A DNA stretch of 64,000 nt from Corynebacterium lizhenjunii (GTDB lineage: Bacteria; Actinomycetota; Actinomycetes; Mycobacteriales; Mycobacteriaceae). The position numbers and the translations under genes were made by a program. The notes under the pieces are model-generated. The model was not told the DNA's origin and searched no databases. It saw only the letters and a list, made by a program, of their open reading frames with translations. Shown here in pieces: positions 1-11,510 of this stretch (its first letter is position 1; every line of letters begins with the position of its first letter). The stretch spans positions 1,302,001-1,366,000 of the forward strand of contig NZ_CP064954.1 of assembly GCF_011038655.2 (NCBI RefSeq), read 5' to 3'.

Positions 1-324
1 GGCGGCTACCAAGACGGTTCCCACCGAGTCCAGGTAGAGCGGAATACCGATGGAGCCGATGATCTCCCCGACCACGATGTTGAGTACCAGCGCGACGGGG
101 ATGAGTGCGATGGTGCGTGCAGGCAGCGCCGGCACAGTGCCCGCAAGCAGAAGGGCTGCGCCGGAGAGATAACCAACCAGGGTGATGAGGGCCTCTGTGG
201 ATCCGGCAACAGATTCCCAGTTGGTGGGACGCAGCAGCACCAAGTACAGCCAGGTGGCCAGCACCAGCAATGTGCCCCCAGCCACGATGGCTTTGCGCGC
301 GGGTGAAAGAGAAATCTGTGACAT
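1..324 (-). CDS. ECF-type transporter S component (partial, C-terminus outside window)
   Basis: Only the first 108 codons are present; the gene runs off the left edge. The start is the ATG ending at 324. Three hydrophobic segments are visible (about residues 11-31, 45-63, 71-88), followed by PLYLDSVGT (95-103), a motif I associate with membrane-embedded substrate-binding (S) components of energy-coupling-factor vitamin and nucleobase/nucleoside transporters. The gene directly upstream on the same strand is a nucleoside hydrolase, so a nucleoside-type substrate is a reasonable inference, not something the sequence proves. The ATPase and T subunits, if linked, would lie to the left of the window. 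The ribosome binding site is weak. Confidence 0.6.
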   Translation of the reverse strand, partial: MSQISLSPARKAIVAGGTLLVLATWLYLVLLRPTNWESVAGSTEALITLVGYLSGAALLLAGTVPALPARTIALIPVALVLNIVVGEIIGSIGIPLYLDSVGTVLVAA

Positions 325-480
325 AAAAATACTCGTTGTTATGAATGGTTGTTGGGAGTCGTCCTTGGGAAACGACCAATGCTGTGGATCCTGTGCTTAA
401 AAAGCGCGGGATGCACGGGCGGGACTACCTATGTCACCTCGGTAGCACCGCTGTAGCGTATGAGAAACGCAGCAAGTATG

Positions 481-1527
481 TTAGTGGCCTGCCGCAGAAT
501 CTGCCAAAATCTCCGCGGCGCGGGTCAACTCCGCGTGGGCGGCTGGGATGTCCACGGCGGTTACCAGGCGGGTGTTTGGTGCTCGGTCCCAGTGGCCGCG
601 CAAGTCCGCCACCGAGGTCCCGCGCAGCAGCGGGGAATCCGCCTCCACGGCAACCGTGGTATCCACGTACTCGTAGGCGACGGTGTCGAGGGCCACCATG
701 CAGGTAAGCAGGTCATGGATCTGCGCCTGGTATCCCTCGCCCTGTTGCTGATGGAACTCGAAATAGAAGCGCAGAACCTCCGGAAGAATGCCCGCCGCGG
801 GGTGGCGCCCCAGGCTGTCCACCAGCCGGTTTAAACGCGGGGGATCAATGAGGAATTGCTCCGTGACCTCCAGCGAACACAGGGTGGTGGGCTGGCCGGG
901 AGGGGTGGCAGCCGCAAAATAGTGTGCTGCCGCGTGGGGGTCCACCCAGAAGTTCCACTCGGCGGTGGGCGTGGTGTTGCCCCGGTAGTTTATGGCCCCG
1001 CCCATCACCGTCCGGCTGGCAAAGGAAGCCGTAGCGTCCGCTAGGTTGGTCAGGGGGCCGGTGACAATGAGGTGAGCGTCGCGCGCTGCGGCTGCCGCCA
1101 GCAATTCCTGTGCGTCCTGCGCGCCGCGGTGAGCAGGCCCGGTCTCAGAGCCGGTACCGAGCGGGGAACCGAGCCCGGAACCGGGCGTGTCGGGTGCCCG
1201 GTGGTAGCCCAGCCCCCACTGGCCGTGCGTCTCCGGGGTGGTGACCAGATCTACGGCCACCGGCCCAGGGGCGCCTGCCGCTACGGGAATCTCTGGCAAA
1301 CCGCACAGCGCTAAAAGGTAGGCCGCATTCCGGGCAGTGGTGTCTACGTCCACGTTGCCCGCGGTGGTGGTCAGCCCCACTAGTTCGATTTCCCCGGCAT
1401 GGTGCAAAGCGGCCAGGTAGAAGATTGCGAGGGCATCATCAATCCCCGGGTCACAGTCCAGATGCACCAACCGGGGTTCGCGGTGCTGGCTGGAAGTGGG
1501 CGTGCCGGAAGCGTGCGAGTTGCCCAT
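481..1527 (-). CDS. Inosine-uridine preferring nucleoside hydrolase
   Basis: Hydrolyses the N-glycosidic bond of ribonucleosides to a free base and ribose in the cytoplasm (salvage). The family calcium-binding signature DCDPGIDD lies at residues 24-31, and a later EWNFWVDP segment corresponds to the E-x-N...DP substrate/calcium motif. At 348 aa it is slightly longer than usual; the excess is a disordered 15-residue N-terminus and a Gly/Ser/Thr-rich stretch near residues 115-140. GGAG lies 9 nt before the ATG. It begins directly after the stop codon of the ABC-F gene and is followed after 156 bp by an ECF S component, suggesting a nucleoside uptake and cleavage module. Substrate preference cannot be read from sequence. 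Confidence 0.88.
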   Translation of the reverse strand: MGNSHASGTPTSSQHREPRLVHLDCDPGIDDALAIFYLAALHHAGEIELVGLTTTAGNVDVDTTARNAAYLLALCGLPEIPVAAGAPGPVAVDLVTTPETHGQWGLGYHRAPDTPGSGLGSPLGTGSETGPAHRGAQDAQELLAAAAARDAHLIVTGPLTNLADATASFASRTVMGGAINYRGNTTPTAEWNFWVDPHAAAHYFAAATPPGQPTTLCSLEVTEQFLIDPPRLNRLVDSLGRHPAAGILPEVLRFYFEFHQQQGEGYQAQIHDLLTCMVALDTVAYEYVDTTVAVEADSPLLRGTSVADLRGHWDRAPNTRLVTAVDIPAAHAELTRAAEILADSAAGH

Positions 1528-3177
1528 CTACGCCAGCTCCACAATCTCCAGGTAGGAATCAGACCACAGGTCCTCGTCCCCATCCGGCATGATGATTACG
1601 CGTTCCGGCTCCAGGGCTTTGACCGCGCCCGGGTCGTGGGTCACCAGCACCACTGCGCCGGTGTAGGTGGCCAGGGCGTCGAGAACCTGCTCGCGTGATT
1701 GGGGGTCCAGGTTATTGGTGGGCTCGTCCAAGAGCAAGACATTCGCCCGGGAGGAGACCAAAGTTGCCAGAGACAAGCGCGTCTTCTCACCACCAGATAG
1801 GGTGCCGGCGGGCTGCTCTAGCTTCTCACCGGAAAACATGAATGCACCTAGCAGGCCGCGCAGGTCTTGCTGGCCGGCATCTGGGCAGGCTTCAATGGTG
1901 TTTTCCCAGACTGTCTTGTCCGGGTCGATATTGTCGTGCTCCTGCGCGAAGTAGCCTATGCGCAGGCCATGCCCGGTAACAATGCCGCCTTCCCCATCGG
2001 TACGCTCCACCCCAGCGAGGAGTTTGAGCAAAGTTGTCTTTCCCGCACCGTTGTAGCCCAGGACCACTACGCGCGAGCCCCTATCAATAGCCAGGTCTAC
2101 CCCGGCGAAGACTTCCAGCGAGCCATACATCTTGGTCAGCCCCTTGGCATTGAGAGGCGTCTTGCCACACGGAGCTGGCTCCGGGAACTTGATGGAGGCC
2201 ACTTTATCGGCCACACGGACCTCGTCCAGCTGGTTCATCATCCGGTCCGCCCGGGCCAGCATTTGCTTGGCCGCAGCAGCTTTGGTGGCTTTGGCCCCCA
2301 GCTTTGCGGCCTGCTTTTGCAGTGCGGAGGCCTTCTTCTCCGCGTTGGCGCGTTCCCGCCTGCGCCGCGCCTCATCCGTGGCGCGGGCATCCAGGTACTT
2401 TTTAAAGCCCATGTTGTAGATGTCTGCCTCCGCGCGGACCGCGTCCAGGAACCAGACTTTATTGCACACGGCCTCTAGCAGGTCCACATCGTGGGAAATC
2501 ATCACCAGGCCGCCCTCGTGCTTGGACAAAAACCCGCGCAGCCAGGTGATGGAGTCCGCGTCCAGGTGGTTGGTGGGCTCGTCTAGCAGCAGGGTGGTTT
2601 GGGACTTTCCAGAGCCTGCCGATGCCGCGAAAAGGATCTGCGCTAGCTCCACCCGGCGTCGCTGGCCACCGGAAAGGGTCTTGAGCTGCTGGTCCAAAAT
2701 GCGCTGTGGAAGGCCGAGGTTGTCACAAATCTGGGCGCAGTCGGCATCAGCCTCGTAGCCGCCCAGGGACTGAAACTGCTCCTCTAGGCGGGAGAACTTC
2801 TGGATGGCCTTATCGCGGATCCGATCCGTGGCGGCCTCTTCCATCAGCTGCTGCTGTTTGAGCATGGAGCGCTTGAGTTGGTCTAGGCCCCGGGCGGATA
2901 GGACGCGCTCGCGGGCTGTCTGTTCAATGTTGCCTTCCCGGGAATCCTGTGGAAGGTAGCCAATGGGCCCGGATCGCGTGACCGTCCCGCCGTAAGGCTG
3001 GGTCTCCCCCGCCAGGATGCGCATGGTCGTTGTCTTGCCTGCGCCATTGCGCCCCACCAGGCCAATGCGATCCCCCGGTTGCACCCGTAGGTGCTGTCCG
3101 GGGGCGTCCAGCAAGGTACGCGCGCCAACGCGCACTTCGAAATCATTGGTCACAATCACAAGGGGCCAGTCTATCAA
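1528..3177 (-). CDS. ABC-F family ATPase (duplicated ATP-binding cassettes)
   Basis: Cytoplasmic protein with two ABC domains and no membrane segment, as in ribosome-associated ABC-F proteins. First Walker A GRNGAGKTT at about 42-50 and signature LSGGQRRRVELAQ near 165; second Walker A GYNGAGKTT near 370 and signature LSGGEKTRLSLA. A charged Arg/Lys/Ala-rich linker (about 260-310) separates them, as in the family. The start is uncertain: TTG at 3177 has GGAG 4 nt upstream, while GTG at 3159 gives an N-terminus VIVTNDFEVRVGART that looks closer to family members. It lies just downstream of the suf operon with a 36-bp gap. Whether it acts in translation or antibiotic protection is unknown. Confidence 0.9.
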   Translation of the reverse strand: MIDWPLVIVTNDFEVRVGARTLLDAPGQHLRVQPGDRIGLVGRNGAGKTTTMRILAGETQPYGGTVTRSGPIGYLPQDSREGNIEQTARERVLSARGLDQLKRSMLKQQQLMEEAATDRIRDKAIQKFSRLEEQFQSLGGYEADADCAQICDNLGLPQRILDQQLKTLSGGQRRRVELAQILFAASAGSGKSQTTLLLDEPTNHLDADSITWLRGFLSKHEGGLVMISHDVDLLEAVCNKVWFLDAVRAEADIYNMGFKKYLDARATDEARRRRERANAEKKASALQKQAAKLGAKATKAAAAKQMLARADRMMNQLDEVRVADKVASIKFPEPAPCGKTPLNAKGLTKMYGSLEVFAGVDLAIDRGSRVVVLGYNGAGKTTLLKLLAGVERTDGEGGIVTGHGLRIGYFAQEHDNIDPDKTVWENTIEACPDAGQQDLRGLLGAFMFSGEKLEQPAGTLSGGEKTRLSLATLVSSRANVLLLDEPTNNLDPQSREQVLDALATYTGAVVLVTHDPGAVKALEPERVIIMPDGDEDLWSDSYLEIVELA

Positions 3178-3213
3178 CCGGCTCCAGGTGTGGCAGCGTT
3201 GTACCGCCGGTAG

Positions 3214-3636
3214 CTAGACGGCGAAGCCCAATGCCTGGAGCATTTCGCGCCCCTCTTCGGTAATCATGTTCGGACCCCATGGCGGCATCCAGACCCAGTT
3301 CAGGCGGACTTCATCGGCAAGCTTATTGCCCACCACAGCGTCATCAACTTGCTCGCCGATGACGTCTGTGAGCGGGCAAGCAGGCGAGGTCAAGGTCATG
3401 TTGATATGAACAATCTCCTTGGCGTCCTCGCCTTCGCCCTCCGTAGTCAGCCAGATGTCATAGACCAGGCCCAGGTCGACGATGTTGATGCCTAGCTCCG
3501 GGTCGATCACATCGCGTAGGTACTCGGCGATGTCATAGGCCTTCGCCTGCTGTTGTTCACTTTGCGGCGGGATTTCTCCGGCCCCATCAAAGTTGGCGTT
3601 GTCGTTTTGGTACGGCTCGATTAATTCTTCACTCAT
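3214..3636 (-). CDS. sufT: SufT-type Fe-S assembly factor (DUF59/MIP18 family)
   Basis: Small DUF59-domain protein thought to help deliver or mature Fe-S clusters. The core DVIDPELGINIVDLGLVYDI and the metal-binding SPACPLTD segment are present, with a C-terminal GWMPPWGP-like motif (VWMPPWGP). I chose the ATG at 3636, whose A overlaps the TAA of sufU (TAATG), rather than a longer frame that would intrude into sufU. The result is 140 aa with an acidic, disordered N-terminus (about 30 residues). It is the last gene of the sufRBDCSUT order and probably translationally coupled to sufU. Confidence 0.92.
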   Translation of the reverse strand: MSEELIEPYQNDNANFDGAGEIPPQSEQQQAKAYDIAEYLRDVIDPELGINIVDLGLVYDIWLTTEGEGEDAKEIVHINMTLTSPACPLTDVIGEQVDDAVVGNKLADEVRLNWVWMPPWGPNMITEEGREMLQALGFAV

Positions 3637-4087
3637 TACTTCTCCAATTCGTTGAGTGCTTCCGCAGTAGCGGCTTGGAAGGCCTTCCACCCCAGCAGTG
3701 CGCACTTCACGCGCGCCGGGTAGCGGGCGACACCAGAAAAGGCGATGCCGTCACCGATGAGTTCCTCATCGCCTTCCTGCGTGCCGCGGGAGGTGACCAT
3801 CTGTTCAAAGTCACCCAGCTTCTCCATGGCCAGCTCCACTGGCTGCCCCACGATTTCTTCTGCCATCACGGACGTGGAGGCTTGGGAGATAGAGCAGCCC
3901 TCGGCGTGGTAGGACACGTCTTCTACCACTCGGCCATCGGCAGAGAGCTGGACGCGCAGCGTAAGCTCGTCCCCGCAGGAAGGATTGACGTGGTGGACCT
4001 CTGCCATGAAGGGGTCTCGCAGCCCAGCGTGGTGCGGGTGCTTGTAGTGGTCCAGGATGACGTCCTGGTACATCGCGTCAAGGTTCA

Positions 4088-4088
<1 letters not shown>
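3636..4088 (-). CDS. sufU: SufU, Zn-dependent sulfurtransferase/scaffold of the SUF system
   Basis: Accepts persulfide sulfur from SufS for Fe-S assembly, as known for Gram-positive SufU. The three conserved cysteines are visible in NPSCGDE (about residue 38), AEGCSISQAS (about 65) and VKCALLGW (about 128), plus the Asp of CGDE that completes the zinc site. Length 150 aa is normal. Its ATG overlaps the sufS stop (TAATG), and its own TAA overlaps the sufT start, so three consecutive genes are coupled by 1-nt overlaps. Confidence 0.95.
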
Positions 4089-6116
<2,028 letters not shown>

Positions 6117-6149
6117 ATGGGGATTTCTTTCTTGACGTGATGGCGGGGA

Positions 6150-7373
6150 CTAGATGGTGACCTTGGTGAGCTCATCGACCACGCGAGACTCCAGGTCTTC
6201 GCGCAGCGACTCCACTGGGATGCGGCTGATGACCTCGGAGAAGAAGCCGCGGATGATCAGGCGGCGGGCCTCATCAGCCGGAATACCGCGGGACTGCAGG
6301 TAGAAGACTTCCAAGTCATCGAAGCGGCCCACCGTCGCAGCGTGGCCCGCACCAGCAATGTCGCCGGTTTGGATCTCCAGGTTGGGCACCGCGTCCGCGC
6401 GGGCCCCATCGGAGAGAATCAAGTTGTTGCTGGTCTCATAGGTATCCGTATTGGTGGCATCCTTGCGGATGAGCACGTCGCCCACCCAGCAGGTGCGCGC
6501 CTCGGGGGCGCGGCCGGAAGCGGACCCGGACGTGGCGGGGGCATCGGCAGACCCGGCAGACTGGGCAGCAGACCCAGCTGCGGGGCCCTGCAGGGCGCCC
6601 TTGTAGAAGACCCGGGAGCGGCAATTGGGCACCGAGTGGTCCACCAGCAGGCGGTTTTCAAAGTACTGGCCGGCATCGGCAAAGTAGACGCCAAGTAGCT
6701 CGGCATCGCCGCCGGGAGCGGTGAACTCCACGCGTGGCACAATGCGCACAATCTCTCCGCCGAAAATAGCTGTGTTGTGGCGCAACACAGCGTCGCGCCC
6801 CAGCTTGATCACCTGGTGGGACAAGTGCACGGCGTCATTGTCCCAATCTGCGTCAACCACTACGGTGACCTGGGCGCCGTCGCCGATAACGAACTCAATG
6901 TTATCGGCGTGAGTGCCGCTGCCCTCATACTTCAGCACGACGGTGGCCTGGGCGTGGTGGCCCACGTGAATGGAGGTCGCCCCGAAAGTGGTCACGCCCT
7001 CGCCAGCACCGGTGATGGTGACCTGCACGGGCTCAGTCAATGCGGCATCGGCAGGGATGGTCACCACCTGTGCCTGCGGCATGGAGCTCCAGGCCTGGGC
7101 AGCCACGCGATCAGCCGGAGCACCCGCAACGCCGAGGCGCTCATCGCCCGGCTCCACGGTCTCAGAGCTCACATGCTGCGGGGCGCTAACAGTAATGCGC
7201 TGGGCGGCAACTGGGGCGAACTCACCGTTGTGCAGGCCGCGCAGATTGCGCAGGGCGACAAAGCGCCACACCTCATCGCGACCGTGCGGGACCGGAAAGT
7301 CCTCCACATTAAAGGAGGTGAACTGATCACCCTTGGTCACATCAGCCGGGTTAAATTCGTTGGACGCTACCAC
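6150..7373 (-). CDS. sufD: SufD, Fe-S scaffold subunit
   Basis: Paralogue and partner of SufB in the SufBC2D scaffold. The C-terminal beta-helix/SufBD core is recognisable (RVFYKGALQG ... VGDVLIRKDATNTDTYETSN ... FYLQSRGIPADEARRLIIRGF). A low-complexity Ala/Ser/Gly/Pro stretch of roughly 30 residues (coding about 6495-6590) interrupts the core just after YKGALQG, where family members usually run straight into the next strand. The start is GTG at 7373, immediately after the sufB stop. 407 aa. Confidence 0.95.
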   Translation of the reverse strand: MVASNEFNPADVTKGDQFTSFNVEDFPVPHGRDEVWRFVALRNLRGLHNGEFAPVAAQRITVSAPQHVSSETVEPGDERLGVAGAPADRVAAQAWSSMPQAQVVTIPADAALTEPVQVTITGAGEGVTTFGATSIHVGHHAQATVVLKYEGSGTHADNIEFVIGDGAQVTVVVDADWDNDAVHLSHQVIKLGRDAVLRHNTAIFGGEIVRIVPRVEFTAPGGDAELLGVYFADAGQYFENRLLVDHSVPNCRSRVFYKGALQGPAAGSAAQSAGSADAPATSGSASGRAPEARTCWVGDVLIRKDATNTDTYETSNNLILSDGARADAVPNLEIQTGDIAGAGHAATVGRFDDLEVFYLQSRGIPADEARRLIIRGFFSEVISRIPVESLREDLESRVVDELTKVTI

Positions 7374-8813
7374 TTAGCCCACCGATCCTTCCATCTGCAG
7401 TTCAATAAGGCGGTTGAGTTCCAAGGCGTACTCCATGGGCAGCTCCTTGGCAATCGGCTCCACAAAGCCGCGCACGATCATGGCCATGGCCTCCTCCTCG
7501 CTAATGCCACGCGACATCAGGTAGAACAACTGCTCTTCAGAGACCTGGGAAACCGTGGCCTCATGGCCCAAGGTGACGTACTCATTGCGAATGTCGTTAT
7601 ACGGATAAGTATCCGAACGCGAGTCGTTATCCACCAGCAGCGCGTCGCACTCCACGTTCGCCGTCGAATGCGCAGCATTGGTATTGACCTGCACCAAACC
7701 ACGGTAGGCGGCGCGGCCCCCATTGCGAGCCACGGACTTAGAGACAATGTTGGAGGAGGTCCGCGGGGCCATATGCACCATCTTGGACCCAGTGTCTTGA
7801 ACCTGTCCCTCCCCGGCGAATGCCAGGGAAAGGACCTCGCCCTTGGCGTGCTCGCCGGTAAGCCAGCAGGAAGGGTACTTCATGGTGACCTTGGAGCCAA
7901 TGTTGCCATCGACCCACTCCATGGTGCCACCCTCTTCGACCTTGGCACGCTGGGTCACCAAGTTGTAGACGTTGGTGGACCAGTTTTGGATGGTGGTGTA
8001 GCGGCAGCGGCCACCCTTCTTCACCACAATCTCAATCACACCGGTGTGCAGGGAGTCAGAGTTATAGATCGGCGCAGTGCACCCCTCGATGTAGTGCACG
8101 TAGGCGTCTTCCTCGACGATGATCAGCGTGCGCTCGAACTGGCCCATGTTTTCGGTGTTGATGCGGAAGTAGGCCTGCAGCGGAATATCCACGTGCACGC
8201 CCTTGGGCACGTAGACAAAGGAACCACCGGACCAGCACGCGTTGTTCAGCGCGGAGAACTTGTTGTCGCCGGCCGGGATCACGGTACCGAAGTACTCTTG
8301 GAGGATCTCCGGGTACTCGCGCACCGCAGTATCGGTGTCCACGAAGATAACACCCTGGGCTTCCAGGTCTTCGCGAATCTTGTGGTAGACCACCTCAGAC
8401 TCGTACTGGGCGGCCACACCAGAGACTAGGCGCTTCTTTTCGGCATCCGGAATACCCAGCTTGTCATAGGTTTCCTTAATATCCGCCGGCAGATCATCCC
8501 AGGTTTGGGCCTGCTTTTCCGTGGAGCGCACGAAGTACTTAATGTTATCGAAATCGATGGCGGAGAGATCCGGACCCCACGTGGGCACAGGTTTCTTATT
8601 GAAGATCCGCAGCGCCTTCAAGCGGGATTCCAGCATCCATTCCGGTTCATTCTTCTTGGCGGAAATGTCGCGGACAACGTCCTCGCTAAGGCCGCGGTGG
8701 GCGGCCTGGCCTGCCTCGTCCGAGTCGTGCCAGCCGTACTCATACGCACCCATGGACTCAATGATCTGATCATCAGTCAGCTTTTCTGACTGCTGGGGTT
8801 GGACCTGTGTCAC
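7374..8813 (-). CDS. sufB: SufB, Fe-S scaffold subunit
   Basis: Core subunit of the SufBC2D complex on which nascent clusters are built. Conserved segments include [29 protein letters not shown] (conserved Cys), [17 protein letters not shown] and the C-terminal [21 protein letters not shown]. 479 aa, normal. The GTG start overlaps the sufR stop by 4 nt (GTGA), with AAAGGAG about 8 nt upstream, indicating coupling to the regulator gene. Confidence 0.96.
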   Translation of the reverse strand: MTQVQPQQSEKLTDDQIIESMGAYEYGWHDSDEAGQAAHRGLSEDVVRDISAKKNEPEWMLESRLKALRIFNKKPVPTWGPDLSAIDFDNIKYFVRSTEKQAQTWDDLPADIKETYDKLGIPDAEKKRLVSGVAAQYESEVVYHKIREDLEAQGVIFVDTDTAVREYPEILQEYFGTVIPAGDNKFSALNNACWSGGSFVYVPKGVHVDIPLQAYFRINTENMGQFERTLIIVEEDAYVHYIEGCTAPIYNSDSLHTGVIEIVVKKGGRCRYTTIQNWSTNVYNLVTQRAKVEEGGTMEWVDGNIGSKVTMKYPSCWLTGEHAKGEVLSLAFAGEGQVQDTGSKMVHMAPRTSSNIVSKSVARNGGRAAYRGLVQVNTNAAHSTANVECDALLVDNDSRSDTYPYNDIRNEYVTLGHEATVSQVSEEQLFYLMSRGISEEEAMAMIVRGFVEPIAKELPMEYALELNRLIELQMEGSVG

Positions 8814-9565
8814 GAAGCGCTCCTTTCATTGGTGTGTGTAACTGGGGTTAAGGGGATGTTTGTGGTGCAGATTCCGTGGCCATCAGCGATGGAGGCCAGC
8901 GGTTGCACGTGTGTGCCTAAGAGGGCGGAGAAGACCTCTGCCTCCGCTTCGCATAATTCCGGGTGCTGGGCGGCAACGTGCGCGATCGGACAGTGGTGCT
9001 GGCAAATCTGCACCCCATTGCCCGCGGTGGTAACCGTGGCGGCGTATCCATGGCCGTCCAAGACGGCGGCCAATTGCCGTGCCGTCGCGGCAATCTCCTC
9101 GGGGTTGTCCGGGTTTTCTACCAGCGGAGTCACGTCCGCGATCATCTTTTCAAAACGCGCCTTGGCAAAAGCCTTGACAGCCTGGGGGCCTCCCACGGCG
9201 CGCAGCGCCTGCAGGGCATCAGCAGCCAGGGCATCATAAGAATGGCCAAAGTGGGCGCGGCCGGAATCAGTGAGGCGGAAGTGCTTAGCGGGACGCCCAC
9301 GGCCTGTCCCGGCAGCTGCTGCCGGACGCCGGGTGACGACTTCGCTTAAGCCTTCTTCCAACAAAATGTCTAGGTGTCGCCGCACGCCGGCGGCAGAAAG
9401 CCCCAGCTTCTTTCCCAGGTAGGACGCCGTGACTGGACCGTCCTTGAGCATCAGCAGCATGATATGCCTGCGCGTGTCCCCCTCCGTGGAGCGAGTCTCT
9501 TTCGCGGAAGCTGCTAACGCAGATGCAGCGTGGCGCGAAGATCCTCCGGAGTGTGCGGGTGACAT
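8810..9565 (-). CDS. sufR: SufR, Fe-S-sensing transcriptional repressor of the suf operon
   Basis: Winged-helix regulator that senses Fe-S status through its own cluster. The HTH segment ([26 protein letters not shown]) lies at about 45-75. Four cysteines, at about 188, 192, 205 and 233, fit the cluster ligand set known for SufR. I place the start at the second ATG (9565) because AAGGAGGT abuts the first ATG at 9574 but is correctly spaced for the second. It is the first gene of the suf operon and overlaps sufB by 4 nt. Probably autorepressing through the palindrome at 9638-9649. Confidence 0.92.
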   Translation of the reverse strand: MSPAHSGGSSRHAASALAASAKETRSTEGDTRRHIMLLMLKDGPVTASYLGKKLGLSAAGVRRHLDILLEEGLSEVVTRRPAAAAGTGRGRPAKHFRLTDSGRAHFGHSYDALAADALQALRAVGGPQAVKAFAKARFEKMIADVTPLVENPDNPEEIAATARQLAAVLDGHGYAATVTTAGNGVQICQHHCPIAHVAAQHPELCEAEAEVFSALLGTHVQPLASIADGHGICTTNIPLTPVTHTNERSAS

Positions 9566-9637
9566 TGGCGGCATACCTCCTTACGTTTCCTGCATGCCAG
9601 TGATGAACCAGTGGTGAAGAACTGCGACTGTTTAGAC

Positions 9638-9649
9638 AACACTAGTGTT
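9638..9649. promoter_or_regulatory. Candidate SufR operator (perfect 12-bp palindrome)
   Basis: AACACTAGTGTT is a perfect inverted repeat 73 bp upstream of the sufR start, in the divergent sufR/mptB spacer. As I recall, the mycobacterial SufR site is built from ACACT arms with a TGTGA-like partner; here ACACT and AGTGT abut. The position fits an operator overlapping the suf promoter. This is inference; no consensus search was run. Confidence 0.55.
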
Positions 9650-9711
9650 CCCTAATTCATTCCCAATTGCCACCTACGCAGGTTAGGCGCGTGTCGGCTG
9701 CCTGCATGCTC

Positions 9712-9717
9712 TAAGAT
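9712..9717 (+). promoter_or_regulatory. Candidate -10 box of mptB (leaderless)
   Basis: TAAGAT followed by 8 nt and then the GTG start codon of mptB at 9726. No ribosome binding site precedes the GTG. The spacing would put transcription initiation at or next to the start codon. No convincing -35 was found. Confidence 0.35.
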
Positions 9718-9725
9718 CTCCACTC

Positions 9726-11504
9726 GTGAGGAAAGCAGGACCACCGGACAATCGGGCGCCACGCAAGCGCCGCTGGCGCGGCCAGTGGGAAGACGTGCGC
9801 GCCCAATTGCCGCGCATGGGCGCGCCCGGCTCGCGTTCCTCCGAACTGCACGGTCCCGTCGGCGGGGACCCGGAGCGCTTCGATTTGCTCACCACGGGCA
9901 CGGGCCTGGGCCCGGCTGCGGATCATTCCACCATCGCCCAGCTGCGCCACTTCTTTGCCCTGCGCTGGATGGGCACGGCTGGCGCGTTGTTTATTGCGTG
10001 CGGTGGCTGGGGTGCCGGGGCCCTCCCCGTGGTGGATAACCCCTATGACCGCACCCTCGTGGGATCGGTGCTGGGCCGGATGCTGCAGGCTTCCTCCGCG
10101 CTGGTCTTTATCGGCATCGGCCTGTTAGTCCTGGCTTGGGTAGGTATGGCTCCTTTCCTCGGGCATCGGCTCCCCTTTCGCGCCAAAACCAGCTCCGCCC
10201 ACCCCGCCCCGCGGCAACGCTTGGTCACCGCTGGTCTGATGTGGCGCACCTGGGCTGGCTGGGTCCTGCCCCTGCTGTTTACCGCTCCGCTATTTACCCA
10301 GGACATTTACTCCTACTTGGCTAATGGGTCGCTGATTGTGGGCGGCGGCGACCCCTATGCCGGTGGTCCCGTGGAGATGCTGGGGGCCGAGCACCCTCTG
10401 GCGCGTTCCGTGCCCTTCATCTGGGCCAACTCCCCCTCTCCCTATGGCCCCGTGTCCCTCGGCTGGGCAGCGCTTATCAGCTGGGTCACCCAAGACTCCA
10501 CATTTTGGGGTGTCCTGGCGCACCGTGTGCTCTCCGTGGCGGGAATCATTGCTGCTGGCTGGGGCATTGGGCGCTTAGCTTGCCGATGCCGCGTCGCCCC
10601 CGCCACTGCCCTCTGGCTCGGTATCCTCAATCCCCTGGCCCTGCTGCACCTAGTCGGCGGCATCCACAATGAGGCGCTCATGCTGGGTATGGTGCTGATG
10701 GGCATGGAGTGGGCTTTGCGGGGCATCGACAAGCTAGGAGCCCAAAGTTGGGGAACACTGATGCGCGAGGTCCTGCCCTGGTGCGCTGGTTCTGCGGTGC
10801 TGATTAGCTGCGCGGGGATGGTCAAGGTTACCGGCTTTATTGGCCTGGGCTTTACCGGCATGGCCCTGGCCCGCGCGCTCTACCTACGCCGTGGCTGGCG
10901 CAGCTGGCGGGCAGTGCTGGCAGTTGGCGTGTTCCAGGTGCTGGCGCTGGCGCTGAGCATCGGGATAGTCACGGTGGTGACCGGAATTGGGCTGGGGTGG
11001 ATCACCAACCAAGGCGGAGCCGCTACCATCCGTTCCTGGATGTCCATTTCCAATAACATCGGCGTGGGAGCGGGCTACCTGGGTATGGTGCTGGGTCTGG
11101 GAGACCATACCGATGCCATGCTGGTACTCACCCGCTACGTGTGTGTGAGCATTGCCGGGCTGTTTATGCTACGTATGCTGCTGGCAACCTATCGCGGAGC
11201 TATACACCCTATTGGCGGGCTGGGCGTCTCAACCCTGGTGCTGGTGCTACTTTTCCCCGTTATTCATCCCTGGTACATGCTGTGGGCGGTCTTTCCCCTG
11301 GCCCCATGGGCAAACCGGCACTTCTTCCGCAGCGTGGTGGTGGGATATTCCGCTTTTATGAGCTTTAGCGTCCTACCGCGGGGCATGGGCCTGCCGCCGA
11401 GCACGGTGGCGGCCATCTATGGTTTAGCCCTAGCTGGGTTCATTTTGGTGGCTGGTACGTGGCTGGTGCTGTTGCGCCGCGCCGGGGTGCGTGTCCTACA
11501 CTAA
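9726..11504 (+). CDS. mptB: Alpha-1,6-mannopyranosyltransferase MptB (GT-C family)
   Basis: Polytopic membrane GT-C glycosyltransferase that starts the alpha-1,6-mannan core of lipomannan/lipoarabinomannan, using polyprenyl-phosphate mannose. At least ten hydrophobic segments follow a basic cytoplasmic N-terminus of about 75 residues. FTQDIYSYLANG (about 190-202) carries the acidic residue expected in the first extracytoplasmic loop of GT-C enzymes. 592 aa fits the family. The identification also rests on position: in C. glutamicum mptB (cg1766) stands divergently next to sufR (cg1765). GTG start; the ABC ATPase gene follows after 6 bp. Confidence 0.88.
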   Translation: MRKAGPPDNRAPRKRRWRGQWEDVRAQLPRMGAPGSRSSELHGPVGGDPERFDLLTTGTGLGPAADHSTIAQLRHFFALRWMGTAGALFIACGGWGAGALPVVDNPYDRTLVGSVLGRMLQASSALVFIGIGLLVLAWVGMAPFLGHRLPFRAKTSSAHPAPRQRLVTAGLMWRTWAGWVLPLLFTAPLFTQDIYSYLANGSLIVGGGDPYAGGPVEMLGAEHPLARSVPFIWANSPSPYGPVSLGWAALISWVTQDSTFWGVLAHRVLSVAGIIAAGWGIGRLACRCRVAPATALWLGILNPLALLHLVGGIHNEALMLGMVLMGMEWALRGIDKLGAQSWGTLMREVLPWCAGSAVLISCAGMVKVTGFIGLGFTGMALARALYLRRGWRSWRAVLAVGVFQVLALALSIGIVTVVTGIGLGWITNQGGAATIRSWMSISNNIGVGAGYLGMVLGLGDHTDAMLVLTRYVCVSIAGLFMLRMLLATYRGAIHPIGGLGVSTLVLVLLFPVIHPWYMLWAVFPLAPWANRHFFRSVVVGYSAFMSFSVLPRGMGLPPSTVAAIYGLALAGFILVAGTWLVLLRRAGVRVLH

Positions 11505-11510
11505 ACAGAC

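Noticed and set aside
425..445. CTACC...GGTAG inverted repeat between the nucleoside hydrolase and the S component
   Set aside because: Only 5-bp arms with an 11-nt loop; easily due to chance.
6777..8429. 550-codon plus-strand frame opposite sufD/sufB
   Set aside because: Lies fully antisense to two conserved suf genes; no recognisable motifs or ribosome binding site.
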